A stretch of DNA of 6,095 bases from Pseudomonas sp. (GTDB taxonomy: Bacteria; Pseudomonadota; Gammaproteobacteria; Pseudomonadales; Pseudomonadaceae): contig SKFV01000237.1 of assembly GCA_007117785.1 (NCBI GenBank), positions 1 to 6,095 on the forward strand, given 5' to 3'. Positions within the stretch are counted from its first letter, which is position 1. Each line of letters starts with the position of its first letter. Position numbers and translations under genes: made by a program. Under the pieces are notes generated by a model that made no database searches, was not told the origin of the DNA, and saw only the letters and a list, made by a program, of their open reading frames with translations. Positions 1 to 5,788 of the stretch are shown piece after piece.

Positions 1-150
1 AGCTCAATGCAAGCGCTGATGCATGCACTGGAAGGGCAACCGAACGTCATGCCGGTTATTGACCGCATCTATGCCATCGACCAGTTGGATGAAGCTTTTT
101 TGCGGCTGGCCAGTGGTGCCCACATGGGCAAGCTTGTGGTGGAGTTTTGA
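1..150 (+). CDS. Zinc-type alcohol dehydrogenase / quinone oxidoreductase family protein, C-terminal fragment
   Basis: The frame is open from the first base to a TGA at 148-150 and gives 49 residues of a C-terminus; the start lies outside the window. The segment VMPVIDRIYAIDQLDEAFLRLASG followed by GKLVVEF has the typical end of medium-chain (MDR) dehydrogenases: an 'xPVIDRxYxLDxxxEAxxxLxSGxxxGKxVxxF' pattern covering the last helix and strand of the catalytic domain. MDR enzymes oxidise alcohols or reduce enones and quinones with NAD(P)H in the cytoplasm. The zinc ligands and cofactor-binding fold are not in the window, so substrate, cofactor and zinc dependence cannot be judged. The next gene begins 21 nt downstream on the same strand, so the two may be co-transcribed. 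Confidence 0.8.
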   Translation, partial: SSMQALMHALEGQPNVMPVIDRIYAIDQLDEAFLRLASGAHMGKLVVEF

Positions 151-171
151 ACCCTGCAAGGTGCCTGAACA

Positions 172-1071
172 GTGGCTGATACAGCCTGGCTCTGGGTCTA
201 TTTCACACTTCTCGCTGCTCTGATGCAGGCTTTGCGCACGGCGGCACAAAAGCACCTGAGTCGGGATATGAGTGCCATGGGGGCAACATATACCCGCTAT
301 CTGTATGGGTTGCCCTGGGTTTTATTCTATCTCTGGTTTCACCAGGGCGGCTGGTCCGATGTGAGCGGACTCAGTCGCCATGCCTGGGCATGGATACTCT
401 TCGGAGGTGTCACCCAGATTATGGGTACCTGGGCACTGATCAAGGTTTTTGCCTGGCGCAATTTTGCCGTTGGTTCTACTTTCAGCAAAACCGAGGCGTT
501 ACAGACAGCAGTGATTGGTGCTTTGTTACTCGGCTTGCCTTTGCCACTGGCTGGTTGGGTGGCGGTGCTGATCGGGGTTGTCGGTATTGTTCTTCTGGTC
601 CTGCCGCAGCATGCCCGTCAATGGCGGGCATGGGTTACTCCAGTGACCGCTCTGGGCCTGTTCTGTGGGTTTTGCTTCGCTGTTTCGGCGCTCGCGGTCT
701 ATCAGTCCAGTCAGTTGACCGGGCTAACACCGCTCCGGTCTGCTGCATTGGTTCTGGCAGTTATGGTCTGCTTGCAGATGTTTATTGTCACTTGCTGGTT
801 GATATTGCGCGAGGCAGACACGTTTCGGAAAGTCATACGTTATTGGCGCTGGGGTACATTTGTCGGTCTTTGCAGTGCCTTGGGTTCAATCGGTTGGTTT
901 ACCGCAATGAGTCTGCAAAATCCTGCATTGGTCAGAACGCTGGGGCAGGTTGAATTTCTTTTCAGTCTGATACTGACCTGGTGTTTGTTTGGTGAGCGTA
1001 TCCGCCGCAATGAATGGTTGGGGATTGGCCTGATTCTGCTGAGTGTATTGGTTCTGTTGATTTACGTTTAG
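172..1071 (+). CDS. DMT superfamily (EamA-like) inner-membrane transporter
   Basis: The product is 299 aa, a usual length for 10-TM drug/metabolite transporters. Hydrophobic segments lie near residues 8-24, 42-57, 72-94, 99-121, 124-145, 156-178, 187-212, 226-247, 250-272 and 281-298, consistent with two EamA repeats of five helices. The second repeat ends in the classic pattern: RTLGQVEFLFSLILTW, then LFGERIRRNEWLGIGLILLSV, with the conserved Glu at about residue 275. The first repeat has the matching GSTFSKTEALQTAVIGALLLG segment. DMT proteins export or exchange metabolites across the inner membrane; the substrate cannot be inferred here. The start is GTG at 172, chosen because AAGG at 158-161 sits 10 nt upstream and because it retains all of TM1; ATG at 223 would lose part of TM1. 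No terminator is visible after the stop, and the next regulatory elements begin 2 nt downstream. Confidence 0.88.
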   Translation: MADTAWLWVYFTLLAALMQALRTAAQKHLSRDMSAMGATYTRYLYGLPWVLFYLWFHQGGWSDVSGLSRHAWAWILFGGVTQIMGTWALIKVFAWRNFAVGSTFSKTEALQTAVIGALLLGLPLPLAGWVAVLIGVVGIVLLVLPQHARQWRAWVTPVTALGLFCGFCFAVSALAVYQSSQLTGLTPLRSAALVLAVMVCLQMFIVTCWLILREADTFRKVIRYWRWGTFVGLCSALGSIGWFTAMSLQNPALVRTLGQVEFLFSLILTWCLFGERIRRNEWLGIGLILLSVLVLLIYV

Positions 1072-1072
1072 C

Positions 1073-1105
1073 GTTCAGTCTGAAAGCGAGCGTTTCATCC
1101 TGAAT
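1073..1105. promoter_or_regulatory. Tandem palindromic operator pair (candidate enhancer-binding-protein sites), racemase operon
   Basis: Two 13-bp inverted repeats of the form TTTCA-N3-TGAAA lie at 1073-1085 (GTTCAGTCTGAAA) and 1093-1105 (TTTCATCCTGAAT). Each matches 9 of 10 arm positions. Their centres (1079 and 1099) are 20 bp apart, close to two helical turns. They lie 130 and 110 bp upstream of the -24 GG of the sigma-54 promoter at 1207-1223, which is the usual position for upstream activator sites. The same motif pair recurs before the CoA-transferase operon. That these bind an AAA+ sigma-54 activator is inference; the protein is not encoded in the window. Confidence 0.62.
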
Positions 1106-1165
1106 GTCTTGTTGTGTAATCAGTCTGCGGTGGTTCTTGCCCTGGAAGCGAAATTTATCCTTTGC

Positions 1166-1178
1166 AATCAGTACCTTG
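1166..1178 (+). promoter_or_regulatory. Possible IHF binding site
   Basis: AATCAGTACCTTG matches the IHF consensus WATCAANNNNTTR at 8 of 9 specified positions (G instead of A at the sixth), with an AT-rich run (aaattta) shortly upstream. It lies between the palindrome pair and the sigma-54 promoter, with its centre about 37 bp upstream of the -24 GG. IHF usually bends DNA there so that the enhancer-bound activator can contact sigma-54 polymerase. The consensus is degenerate, so position supports this more than sequence does. Confidence 0.4.
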
Positions 1179-1206
1179 CCGTTTAGTTCGGGGTTCGATG
1201 GCGAGC

Positions 1207-1223
1207 TTGGCATTACGTTTGCT
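1207..1223 (+). promoter_or_regulatory. Sigma-54 (-24/-12) promoter of the racemase operon
   Basis: TTGGCATTACGTTTGCT matches the sigma-54 consensus YTGGCACGrNNNTTGCW at all specified positions except the two after TTGGCA. The invariant GG (1209-1210) and GC (1221-1222) have the exact 10-nt spacing required. The expected start of transcription is near 1234, giving a leader of about 23 nt that contains the GAGGAG ribosome site. The element faces the gene that follows and lies in a noncoding gap, which argues against a chance match. Confidence 0.75.
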
Positions 1224-1256
1224 TTGGGTCTGGTATGCAAACCGCGAGGAGAACGC

Positions 1257-2000
1257 ATGAAAAGAAAAATAAAAGTGATCATACCGATCCCCATGGACGC
1301 GGCAGGTGTGGCCAACCGTGCATCCCAGCTACCTGACACGCTGGTTATGCCGGGTTATCAGGTCGACTTTGAGGCCGTCAAGGCCGGTGCAGCGCTGGGC
1401 GACAGTTACTACGATATGTTGCTTATGGATATGAGTGTGGTTGAAGCTGGTCTGCGGTCGCAGGAGGAAGGTTATGCAGCCGTTTGCATCGATACCGTGA
1501 GTGATTCAGGACTTAGTGCCTTGCGTTCACGTTTGCAGATTCCGGTGATTGCGCCGGGTGCCGTCAGCTTTCACATGGCTTGTCTGCTTGGGCATCGCTT
1601 TTCGATCATTACCATGTGGGATGAGTGGTTTCCTTTATACAAGAAAACCCTGACCGAGTACCAGTTGTGGCCGAGATTGGCGTCTATGCGATCGATCAAG
1701 ACACGACCAGACCTGGCTGAGCTGCTTGCGGGCAAGGAAGAGGTAGTCTTCGCCCGCTTGCTGGAGCAGGCCCAAAAAGCTATCGATGAAGATGGTGCCG
1801 ATGTGATCGTGCTGGGCTCAACCACGATGCATCAGTCTCATGCCTATCTTTCTGAGCAGCTGACTGTTCCGGTAATCAATCCCGGCCAGGTCAGCTACAA
1901 ACTCTGTGAAATGGTGCTTGAGCTGGGCCTAAGCCATAGCAAAAAAGCTTATCCATCCCCCGAAGTGCCGCGTGATGACGTTTTTCACGCCATTGGCTGA
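1257..2000 (+). CDS. Asp/Glu/hydantoin racemase-family protein lacking both catalytic cysteines
   Basis: The product is 247 aa, the usual size of the hydantoin racemase/Asp-Glu racemase superfamily (two alpha/beta lobes). Landmarks are an N-terminal strand KVIIPIPMD, the first active-site loop CIDTVSDSGLSALRS (77-91) followed by IPVIAPG (95-101), LLGHRFSIITMW (110-121), and the second loop DGADVIVLGSTTM (179-191) followed by VPVINPG (204-210). In canonical racemases two cysteines, in 'CxGDPGL' and 'LGCxxM' contexts, remove and donate the alpha proton; here these positions are Thr80 and Ser188. A two-cysteine racemisation is therefore unlikely, and another isomerase, lyase or binding role is possible. 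ATG 1257 is preferred because GAGGAG (1246-1251) lies 5 nt upstream and follows the predicted transcription start; the frame is open further upstream to 1104, but that part is regulatory DNA. It is followed after 29-35 nt by the NTF2-like gene, probably as one operon. Confidence 0.82.
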   Translation: MKRKIKVIIPIPMDAAGVANRASQLPDTLVMPGYQVDFEAVKAGAALGDSYYDMLLMDMSVVEAGLRSQEEGYAAVCIDTVSDSGLSALRSRLQIPVIAPGAVSFHMACLLGHRFSIITMWDEWFPLYKKTLTEYQLWPRLASMRSIKTRPDLAELLAGKEEVVFARLLEQAQKAIDEDGADVIVLGSTTMHQSHAYLSEQLTVPVINPGQVSYKLCEMVLELGLSHSKKAYPSPEVPRDDVFHAIG

Positions 2001-2022
2001 CACTGATAACGCTAGATGAACT

Positions 2023-2026
2023 GGAG
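2023..2026 (+). promoter_or_regulatory. Ribosome binding site that decides the start of the NTF2-like gene
   Basis: GGAG at 2023-2026 is followed by two in-frame ATGs, at 2030 and 2036. The spacers are 3 nt and 9 nt. Only the second is in the normal range, so translation probably begins at 2036, two codons after the longest possible start. Confidence 0.6.
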
Positions 2027-2035
2027 ATAATGACA

Positions 2036-2425
2036 ATGACGCAACTCAACCGTGAACAGCTGATTGATTTGGCCACTCAGCAGTACTTTGCCAATGTTGA
2101 TCAAAAGAATATGGAGCAAGTGCTGGCCTGTTTCCATCCAGATGCCCAGTTTACAGTTCAAACGGACCCTATTACTCATGATGGCGTAGCGGGTGTGCGA
2201 CAAATGTTTGAGGGTTTGTTTTCGACCTACCAGGACATCTGGCATGGTGATTTTGAATGTGCAGCCGATGAAAAAACGCAAACGGTTTGTGCTCGCTTCA
2301 ACGTCTACCTGAAAGATCATCAGGGCAATGAAGTCAAACTTTCTAACTGTAATTTCTGGTATGTACGCGATGGAAAGTTTGAACGCGTGTATGTATTCAT
2401 GAGCGGTGAGAATGTCCTGAAGTAG
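2036..2425 (+). CDS. NTF2-like / SnoaL-fold small protein
   Basis: The product is 129 aa (131 aa if the ATG at 2030 is used), matching single-domain SnoaL/NTF2-like proteins. An N-terminal helical region (about 2-30, LIDLATQQYFANVDQKNMEQVLACF) runs into the characteristic 'FHPDAQFTVQ' strand. Then comes HDGVAGVRQMFEGLFSTYQDIWH, where this fold has its second helix pair, and a curved sheet: ARFNVYLKDHQGNEVKLSNCNFWYVRDGKFERVYVF. The closing 'F-x-DGKxxRVxxF' pattern is typical. The family forms cone-shaped pockets used by cyclases, ketosteroid isomerase-type enzymes, dehydratases or binding subunits. Polar pocket candidates include His50-type, Asp and Cys residues, but no catalytic set can be assigned. 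It is the second gene after the racemase-like gene and is closed by a terminator 22 nt downstream, so both proteins probably serve one pathway. Confidence 0.8.
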   Translation: MTQLNREQLIDLATQQYFANVDQKNMEQVLACFHPDAQFTVQTDPITHDGVAGVRQMFEGLFSTYQDIWHGDFECAADEKTQTVCARFNVYLKDHQGNEVKLSNCNFWYVRDGKFERVYVFMSGENVLK

Positions 2426-2446
2426 TTGTATGCTCCCTGTGTGTTT

Positions 2447-2475
2447 ACCCGCTCCTTGTTGAGCGGGTTTTTTTT
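2447..2475 (+). terminator. Intrinsic terminator of the racemase/NTF2-like operon
   Basis: ACCCGCTC (2447-2454) pairs perfectly with GAGCGGGT (2461-2468) around a 6-nt loop, giving a GC-rich 8-bp stem. A run of eight T follows at 2468-2475. It begins 21 nt after the NTF2-like stop codon and separates this unit from the next promoter region. Confidence 0.93.
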
Positions 2476-2485
2476 GCGCGATTTA

Positions 2486-2520
2486 TTTCATCATGAAAAA
2501 ACAGTTATTTCAGTTTGAAA
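2486..2520. promoter_or_regulatory. Tandem palindromic operator pair (candidate enhancer-binding-protein sites), CoA-transferase operon
   Basis: Two perfect-arm inverted repeats, TTTCATCATGAAA (2486-2498) and TTTCAGTTTGAAA (2508-2520), both match TTTCA-N3-TGAAA at 10 of 10 arm positions. Their centres (2492 and 2514) are 22 bp apart. They lie 127 and 105 bp upstream of the -24 GG of the sigma-54 promoter at 2617-2633. This is nearly the same geometry as the pair at 1073-1105. They start about 10 bp after the terminator T-run, so they belong to the downstream gene. The identity of the binding protein is inferred only as a sigma-54 activator. Confidence 0.68.
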
Positions 2521-2577
2521 GGATGGCTTAATGATAGTGCTCGAAAGACGATGGCGATGAATTATTTTATTTATTTA

Positions 2578-2590
2578 AAACAGAGGTTTA
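2578..2590 (+). promoter_or_regulatory. Weak possible IHF site next to an AT tract
   Basis: AAACAGAGGTTTA fits WATCAANNNNTTR at 7 of 9 specified positions and is preceded by a long A/T run (2558-2580), a feature of strong IHF sites. Its centre is about 35 bp upstream of the -24 GG, against about 37 bp for the candidate in the other operon. The AT tract could instead bend DNA by itself, so this call is tentative. Confidence 0.25.
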
Positions 2591-2616
2591 TAAAAAATAT
2601 AAAGAATTTGAAATAA

Positions 2617-2633
2617 TTGGCACTGCTCTTGCT
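2617..2633 (+). promoter_or_regulatory. Sigma-54 (-24/-12) promoter of the CoA-transferase operon
   Basis: TTGGCACTGCTCTTGCT matches YTGGCACGrNNNTTGCW at every specified position but one (T for the G after TTGGCAC). GG (2619-2620) and GC (2631-2632) have exact 10-nt spacing. Transcription should begin near 2644, giving a leader of about 33 nt. An AAGGG ribosome site (2662-2666) lies 10 nt before the ATG at 2677. It sits in an intergenic region below a terminator and beneath paired upstream palindromes. Confidence 0.82.
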
Positions 2634-2676
2634 GAAGGTGTTGTAAACACTTAAAACCTGCAAGGGCCGAATAAAA

Positions 2677-3873
2677 ATGAGCAAGCCATTAGAAGGTGTC
2701 CGTATCCTGGATCTGACCCATATGTTGTCAGGTCCCTATGCCGGAATGATCATGGCCGATCTTGGGGCTGACACGATCAAGGTAGAACCGTTGAAAGGAG
2801 AGGGGACGCGTGGACTGTTAGCCGCAGATCCAAAAAATTCTTTCAAAGGCATGGGTGCCTACTTTCTTACCCTCAATCGAAATAAGAAAAGCATCTGCAT
2901 TGACCTGAAGCCTGATGCTGGCTTGAAGGTATTCTATGATCTGGTAAAAAAAGCAGATGTGGTGCTGGATAACTTCAGTGCCGGGGTGCCACAGAAACTC
3001 AAAATCGACTTTGCGCATCTTAGCCAGATAAATCCCGCCATTATTACCTGCTCGGTCAGTGGCTTCGGTCAGGACGGGCCAAATTACCAGCGGCCGGCAT
3101 TTGATCAGGTAGTACAGGGCATTGGCGGCGGTATGTCGATCACCGGTCAGGATGTTTCGCAACCGACCCGTGCCGGTATTCCGATCGGTGACCTGGGCGG
3201 TGGCATGTTTGCGGTGATGGGGGTCCAGGCGGCATTGCTGGCCCGGCATCGCAGTGGCAAAGGCCAGCATGTGGATATTTCCATGTTGGACTGCCAGATC
3301 AGTATGCTCAATTACATGGCCACTATGCACTTTCTCAGTGGTGAGGACCCAACACCTTTGGGCAATGGGCACTTTGTTCATGTGCCCTATAACACCTTCA
3401 CCACCGCCGATGGCTTTGTCATTATTGCGGTCATTTTTGATTCTTTTTGGGACAACCTGGTCGAGTTACTTGACATCGACGCACTGCGTTTGCCTGAGTA
3501 TCGCGGACAGCCGGGGCGGTTAGCAGCACAAGCAACCATCGAAGGCATTCTAAACCAGGCTTTTTCTACTCAGTCGACCGATTACTGGGTCGAGCAACTG
3601 TCTCGTGTACGGGTGCCATGTGCCCCGGTCAACAAATTTTCTCAAGCCCTCAGCGATCCTCAGGTGCTCCATCGGCGCATGGTGGTTGATATTCCTCACC
3701 CGCAGGGGGGGTCGGTTAAAGCCCCGGGTAATCCGATCAAGCTATCAACGGACAGCAGCGATACCTACAGCGCACCACCGATGCTCGGCCAGCATACCGA
3801 TGAGGTGTTGCGTGCCCTGGGCTATAGCGCAGAACACATAGCTGAACTCAAGTCTCTGGCCGTGGTGGGGTAA
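2677..3873 (+). CDS. CaiB/BaiF family (type III) CoA-transferase
   Basis: The product is 398 aa, the standard length of family III CoA-transferases, which move CoA between acyl-CoA and a free carboxylate through an aspartyl anhydride. The N-terminus PLEGVRILDLTHMLSGPYAGMIMADLGADTIKVEP (4-38) is the family's CoA-binding Rossmann-like start. NRNKKSICIDLK (68-78), then VVLDNFSAGVPQKL (95-108) and CSVSGFGQDGP (125-135) follow in the expected order. The nucleophilic aspartate is Asp172 in GIPIGDLGGGMFAVMGVQAALLAR, and GKGQHVDISMLD (194-205) follows. The C-terminal part keeps VPCAPVNKFSQALSDPQV and a closing LGQHTDEVLRALGY. The acid substrate and CoA donor cannot be read from sequence. Pairing with an HMG-CoA lyase-family gene suggests a branched hydroxy or dicarboxylic acid such as 3-hydroxy-3-methylglutarate or a citramalate/itaconate-type compound. 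It is the first gene of a tight operon under a sigma-54 promoter. Confidence 0.93.
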   Translation: MSKPLEGVRILDLTHMLSGPYAGMIMADLGADTIKVEPLKGEGTRGLLAADPKNSFKGMGAYFLTLNRNKKSICIDLKPDAGLKVFYDLVKKADVVLDNFSAGVPQKLKIDFAHLSQINPAIITCSVSGFGQDGPNYQRPAFDQVVQGIGGGMSITGQDVSQPTRAGIPIGDLGGGMFAVMGVQAALLARHRSGKGQHVDISMLDCQISMLNYMATMHFLSGEDPTPLGNGHFVHVPYNTFTTADGFVIIAVIFDSFWDNLVELLDIDALRLPEYRGQPGRLAAQATIEGILNQAFSTQSTDYWVEQLSRVRVPCAPVNKFSQALSDPQVLHRRMVVDIPHPQGGSVKAPGNPIKLSTDSSDTYSAPPMLGQHTDEVLRALGYSAEHIAELKSLAVVG

Positions 3874-4805
3874 TGGCGATGAATAATCATGTTGTGATCA
3901 ATGAAGTTGGTCCCCGCGATGGCTTGCAGATCCAGTCACGGGTGCTGACAGTTGAACAGCGCCTGCAGTTGGTCAACGCGCTGATTGATGCAGGCATACG
4001 TTCGTTAGAAGCCGGTAGTTTTGTTTCTCCCAAAGCGGTACCTCAGATGGCTGGCACTGATCAGCTCTTGGCGCAATTACCCATCCCTGAAGAGGTCGCC
4101 TATGCCGCTTTGGTACCGAATCAGCGTGGCTTTGAAATGGCGATGGCTGCAGGGAGTCGTCGAGTCAATGTGGTGCTGTCCGCCACCGAGACCATGAACC
4201 AGAAAAATATTCGTATGAGCCTGGATCAAACCCGTCAGGTGTGTGCCGACATCATGGCGCGTTGTCTGGCAGATGGTATTGAAGGTCAGGCGTATGTGGC
4301 GGTGGCCTTCGAGTGCCCATACGAAGGCCCTACGTCCCAGAGTGAAGTGCTGAGACTCGCGCGCGATATGTTTGCCGCGGGTGCTGCCAAGGTGATTATT
4401 GCTGACACCATAGGTGCGGCAAATCCGTCTCAGGTCAGCCGTTTGATGTCTGCGCTGATCGATGAACATGGCGCCGACCGTCTGTCATGTCACTTCCATG
4501 ATACTCGTGGCATGGCACTGGCCAATGTACTGGCAGCCTTGAAGCTGGGCATTCGCGAATTTGACAGCTCCATTGGTGGGCTTGGCGGCTGCCCCTTTTC
4601 GCCCGGTGCCAGTGGCAACCTGGCCACTGAAGACCTGGCGCTGATGCTGCAGAGCATGGGTTATCAAACCAACCTGGATGCGATTGACCTGGTTCCGGTG
4701 ATTCAGCTCGCAGAGTCGCTTACCGGTGCTGAATTGGGCGGGCACAGTTATCGCTGGTTGCGTCGTCAGCATGATAGCCGGCAGGCACAGGGGGCTCCCG
4801 CATGA
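3873..4805 (+). CDS. Hydroxymethylglutaryl-CoA lyase family protein
   Basis: The product is 310 aa, a TIM-barrel lyase of the HMGL-like group, which uses a divalent metal to cleave a 3-hydroxyacyl-CoA (HMG-CoA to acetoacetate and acetyl-CoA in the type member). Visible motifs are EVGPRDGLQ (11-19, Arg15 and metal ligand Asp16), LEAGSFVSPKAVPQMAG (45-61, Glu46), ECPYEGP (147-153), ADTIG (177-181), CHFHDT (206-211, metal ligands His207 and His209) and the signature GLGGCPFSPGASGNLATEDL (236-255, catalytic Cys240 and Asn249). All catalytic residues known from human HMGL have counterparts. DTRGMALAN has Arg where the human enzyme has Tyr (DTYGQALAN), so a related substrate such as citramalyl-CoA is possible. 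The ATG at 3873 overlaps the CoA-transferase stop by one base; a second in-frame ATG at 3879 is better spaced from GGGG (3867-3870) and may be the true start. Confidence 0.92.
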   Translation: MAMNNHVVINEVGPRDGLQIQSRVLTVEQRLQLVNALIDAGIRSLEAGSFVSPKAVPQMAGTDQLLAQLPIPEEVAYAALVPNQRGFEMAMAAGSRRVNVVLSATETMNQKNIRMSLDQTRQVCADIMARCLADGIEGQAYVAVAFECPYEGPTSQSEVLRLARDMFAAGAAKVIIADTIGAANPSQVSRLMSALIDEHGADRLSCHFHDTRGMALANVLAALKLGIREFDSSIGGLGGCPFSPGASGNLATEDLALMLQSMGYQTNLDAIDLVPVIQLAESLTGAELGGHSYRWLRRQHDSRQAQGAPA

Positions 4806-5788
4806 TGACGTTTCTCCTGGGGTGGTTGGGACGCCTGAGTCCATGGTTGCTGATCGCATCACTTGCTTATGCCGCCGCTTTTATCGAAATGAAAGTTGAT
4901 CAGTCACCACTCGAGCGGCAACTTGTTGAGTCTCGCGATCGCTTTTATGGCGGAGCCAGTAAAGGTGATTTCACTTGGTTTGTTGGCGGTGAGGGTGTGG
5001 TGTTGCAAACCCCCGATGCCGGCTTGAGCTGGGAGCGAATTGACTTGCCAGGTCGGCAGAATATGCAGGCCACGGCGGTGAGTCCGGACGGTGTCAGGGT
5101 TATCGTTGGTAATCAGGGCAGGGTTTATGCCCAGCAAATTCTTGCTGGAGAGTGGACGGGTTACAACCTGCCAGTCCCGGACTGGGCGGGTAAGCTGCTG
5201 GCCGTTGAGTTTTTTGATGACCATTTCTGGATCGTTGGGGAAGCGGGGGCACTGTTCCGGTTGAATAGCCTGGGGCTTGAATGGACCGACCTTTCACTCG
5301 ATGAGGACTTGTCCCTGAACGGCCTGGCGCGATCGGACGATGGGCGTTACTGGATCGCAGCAGAGTTCGGAACCTTGCTGTTTTCCGCTGACGGTGGGCA
5401 AACCTGGGAGCGCCAGATACTGGCTGAAGAAAGCTTGCGGCAGGTGCATTTCAGAAATGGTCAGGCCGTTGCTGTCGGTAATCGCGGTTTGCTACTGGCT
5501 AGTACTGATAGTGGTGAAACCTGGCAGACCCATGCGGCAATCACTACTGATCACCTATTTGATGTCATCTATTTTGATGGTCGTTGGCTGGCAAGCGCCG
5601 ATCAGGGGCAGGTGTTTGCTGCGTCTGAGGCAAACGGGCCCTGGGAGCCCAGCCTAGTCAGCGGTATCGATAAAACTTACTTCACCCAATGGGTGCCCAC
5701 TTCTGCGGGCCTGGCTCTTGCCGGTCAACGCCTTGGGCTGGTCAGCAACGGTCAATGGCAGCCCTGGCCGACTGAGGAGATCGAATAA
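4802..5788 (+). CDS. YCF48-like beta-propeller protein, exported or membrane-anchored
   Basis: The product is 328 aa. A hydrophobic stretch near residues 8-27 (GWLGRLSPWLLIASLAYAAA) after a short N-terminus is either a signal peptide, possibly cut near AYA, or an anchor, so the rest should face the periplasm. From about residue 52 to 322 the chain consists of seven similar units of 33-40 residues. Each has the pattern 'VGxxGxxxxSxDxGxxW': for example VGGEGVVLQTPDAGLSW (61-77), FGTLLFSADGGQTW (189-202) and VGNRGLLLASTDSGETW (225-241). These are Asp-box/BNR-type repeats as in YCF48/Hcf136 propellers, and seven units fit one closed seven-bladed propeller. It is not a sialidase: the catalytic residues of that family are not evident. 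The start overlaps the lyase stop in ATGA, with AGGGGG (4789-4794) 7 nt upstream. Related propellers are commonly encoded beside RND/MMPL transporters, as here, so a role as a periplasmic partner is inferred. Confidence 0.85.
   Translation: MMTFLLGWLGRLSPWLLIASLAYAAAFIEMKVDQSPLERQLVESRDRFYGGASKGDFTWFVGGEGVVLQTPDAGLSWERIDLPGRQNMQATAVSPDGVRVIVGNQGRVYAQQILAGEWTGYNLPVPDWAGKLLAVEFFDDHFWIVGEAGALFRLNSLGLEWTDLSLDEDLSLNGLARSDDGRYWIAAEFGTLLFSADGGQTWERQILAEESLRQVHFRNGQAVAVGNRGLLLASTDSGETWQTHAAITTDHLFDVIYFDGRWLASADQGQVFAASEANGPWEPSLVSGIDKTYFTQWVPTSAGLALAGQRLGLVSNGQWQPWPTEEIE

Noticed and set aside
390..953. Long + strand open frame in another phase within the transporter gene.
   Set aside because: It is a shadow of the transporter: rich in Cys, Arg and Ser, with no recognisable motif and no ribosome site.
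1073..1105. The palindromes after the transporter stop codon as a terminator.
   Set aside because: The arms are only 4-5 bp, not GC-rich, and no T-run follows. The same sequences recur upstream of the second operon, where a separate true terminator exists.
1104..1256. N-terminal extension of the racemase-like protein by 51 codons.
   Set aside because: The extension has no family similarity, covers the predicted promoter, and the ATG at 1257 has a strong GAGGAG site.
962..1339. Open frame of 125 codons on the - strand across the gap between the transporter and racemase genes; its middle reads like a plausible protein (KVLIAKDKFRFQGKNHRR).
   Set aside because: It runs antisense through the ends of two genes and through the palindrome pair and sigma-54 promoter, and no ribosome site is seen before its possible internal start near 1213. 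The regulatory reading explains the sequence better.
2818..3381. Long - strand open frame opposite the CoA-transferase.
   Set aside because: It lies fully antisense to a gene with clear family motifs, and its translation shows no domain character.
4052..4066. TGGCAC inside the lyase gene, resembling a sigma-54 -24 element.
   Set aside because: The required GC is absent 10 nt after the GG (CT is there), and the element lies in coding sequence.
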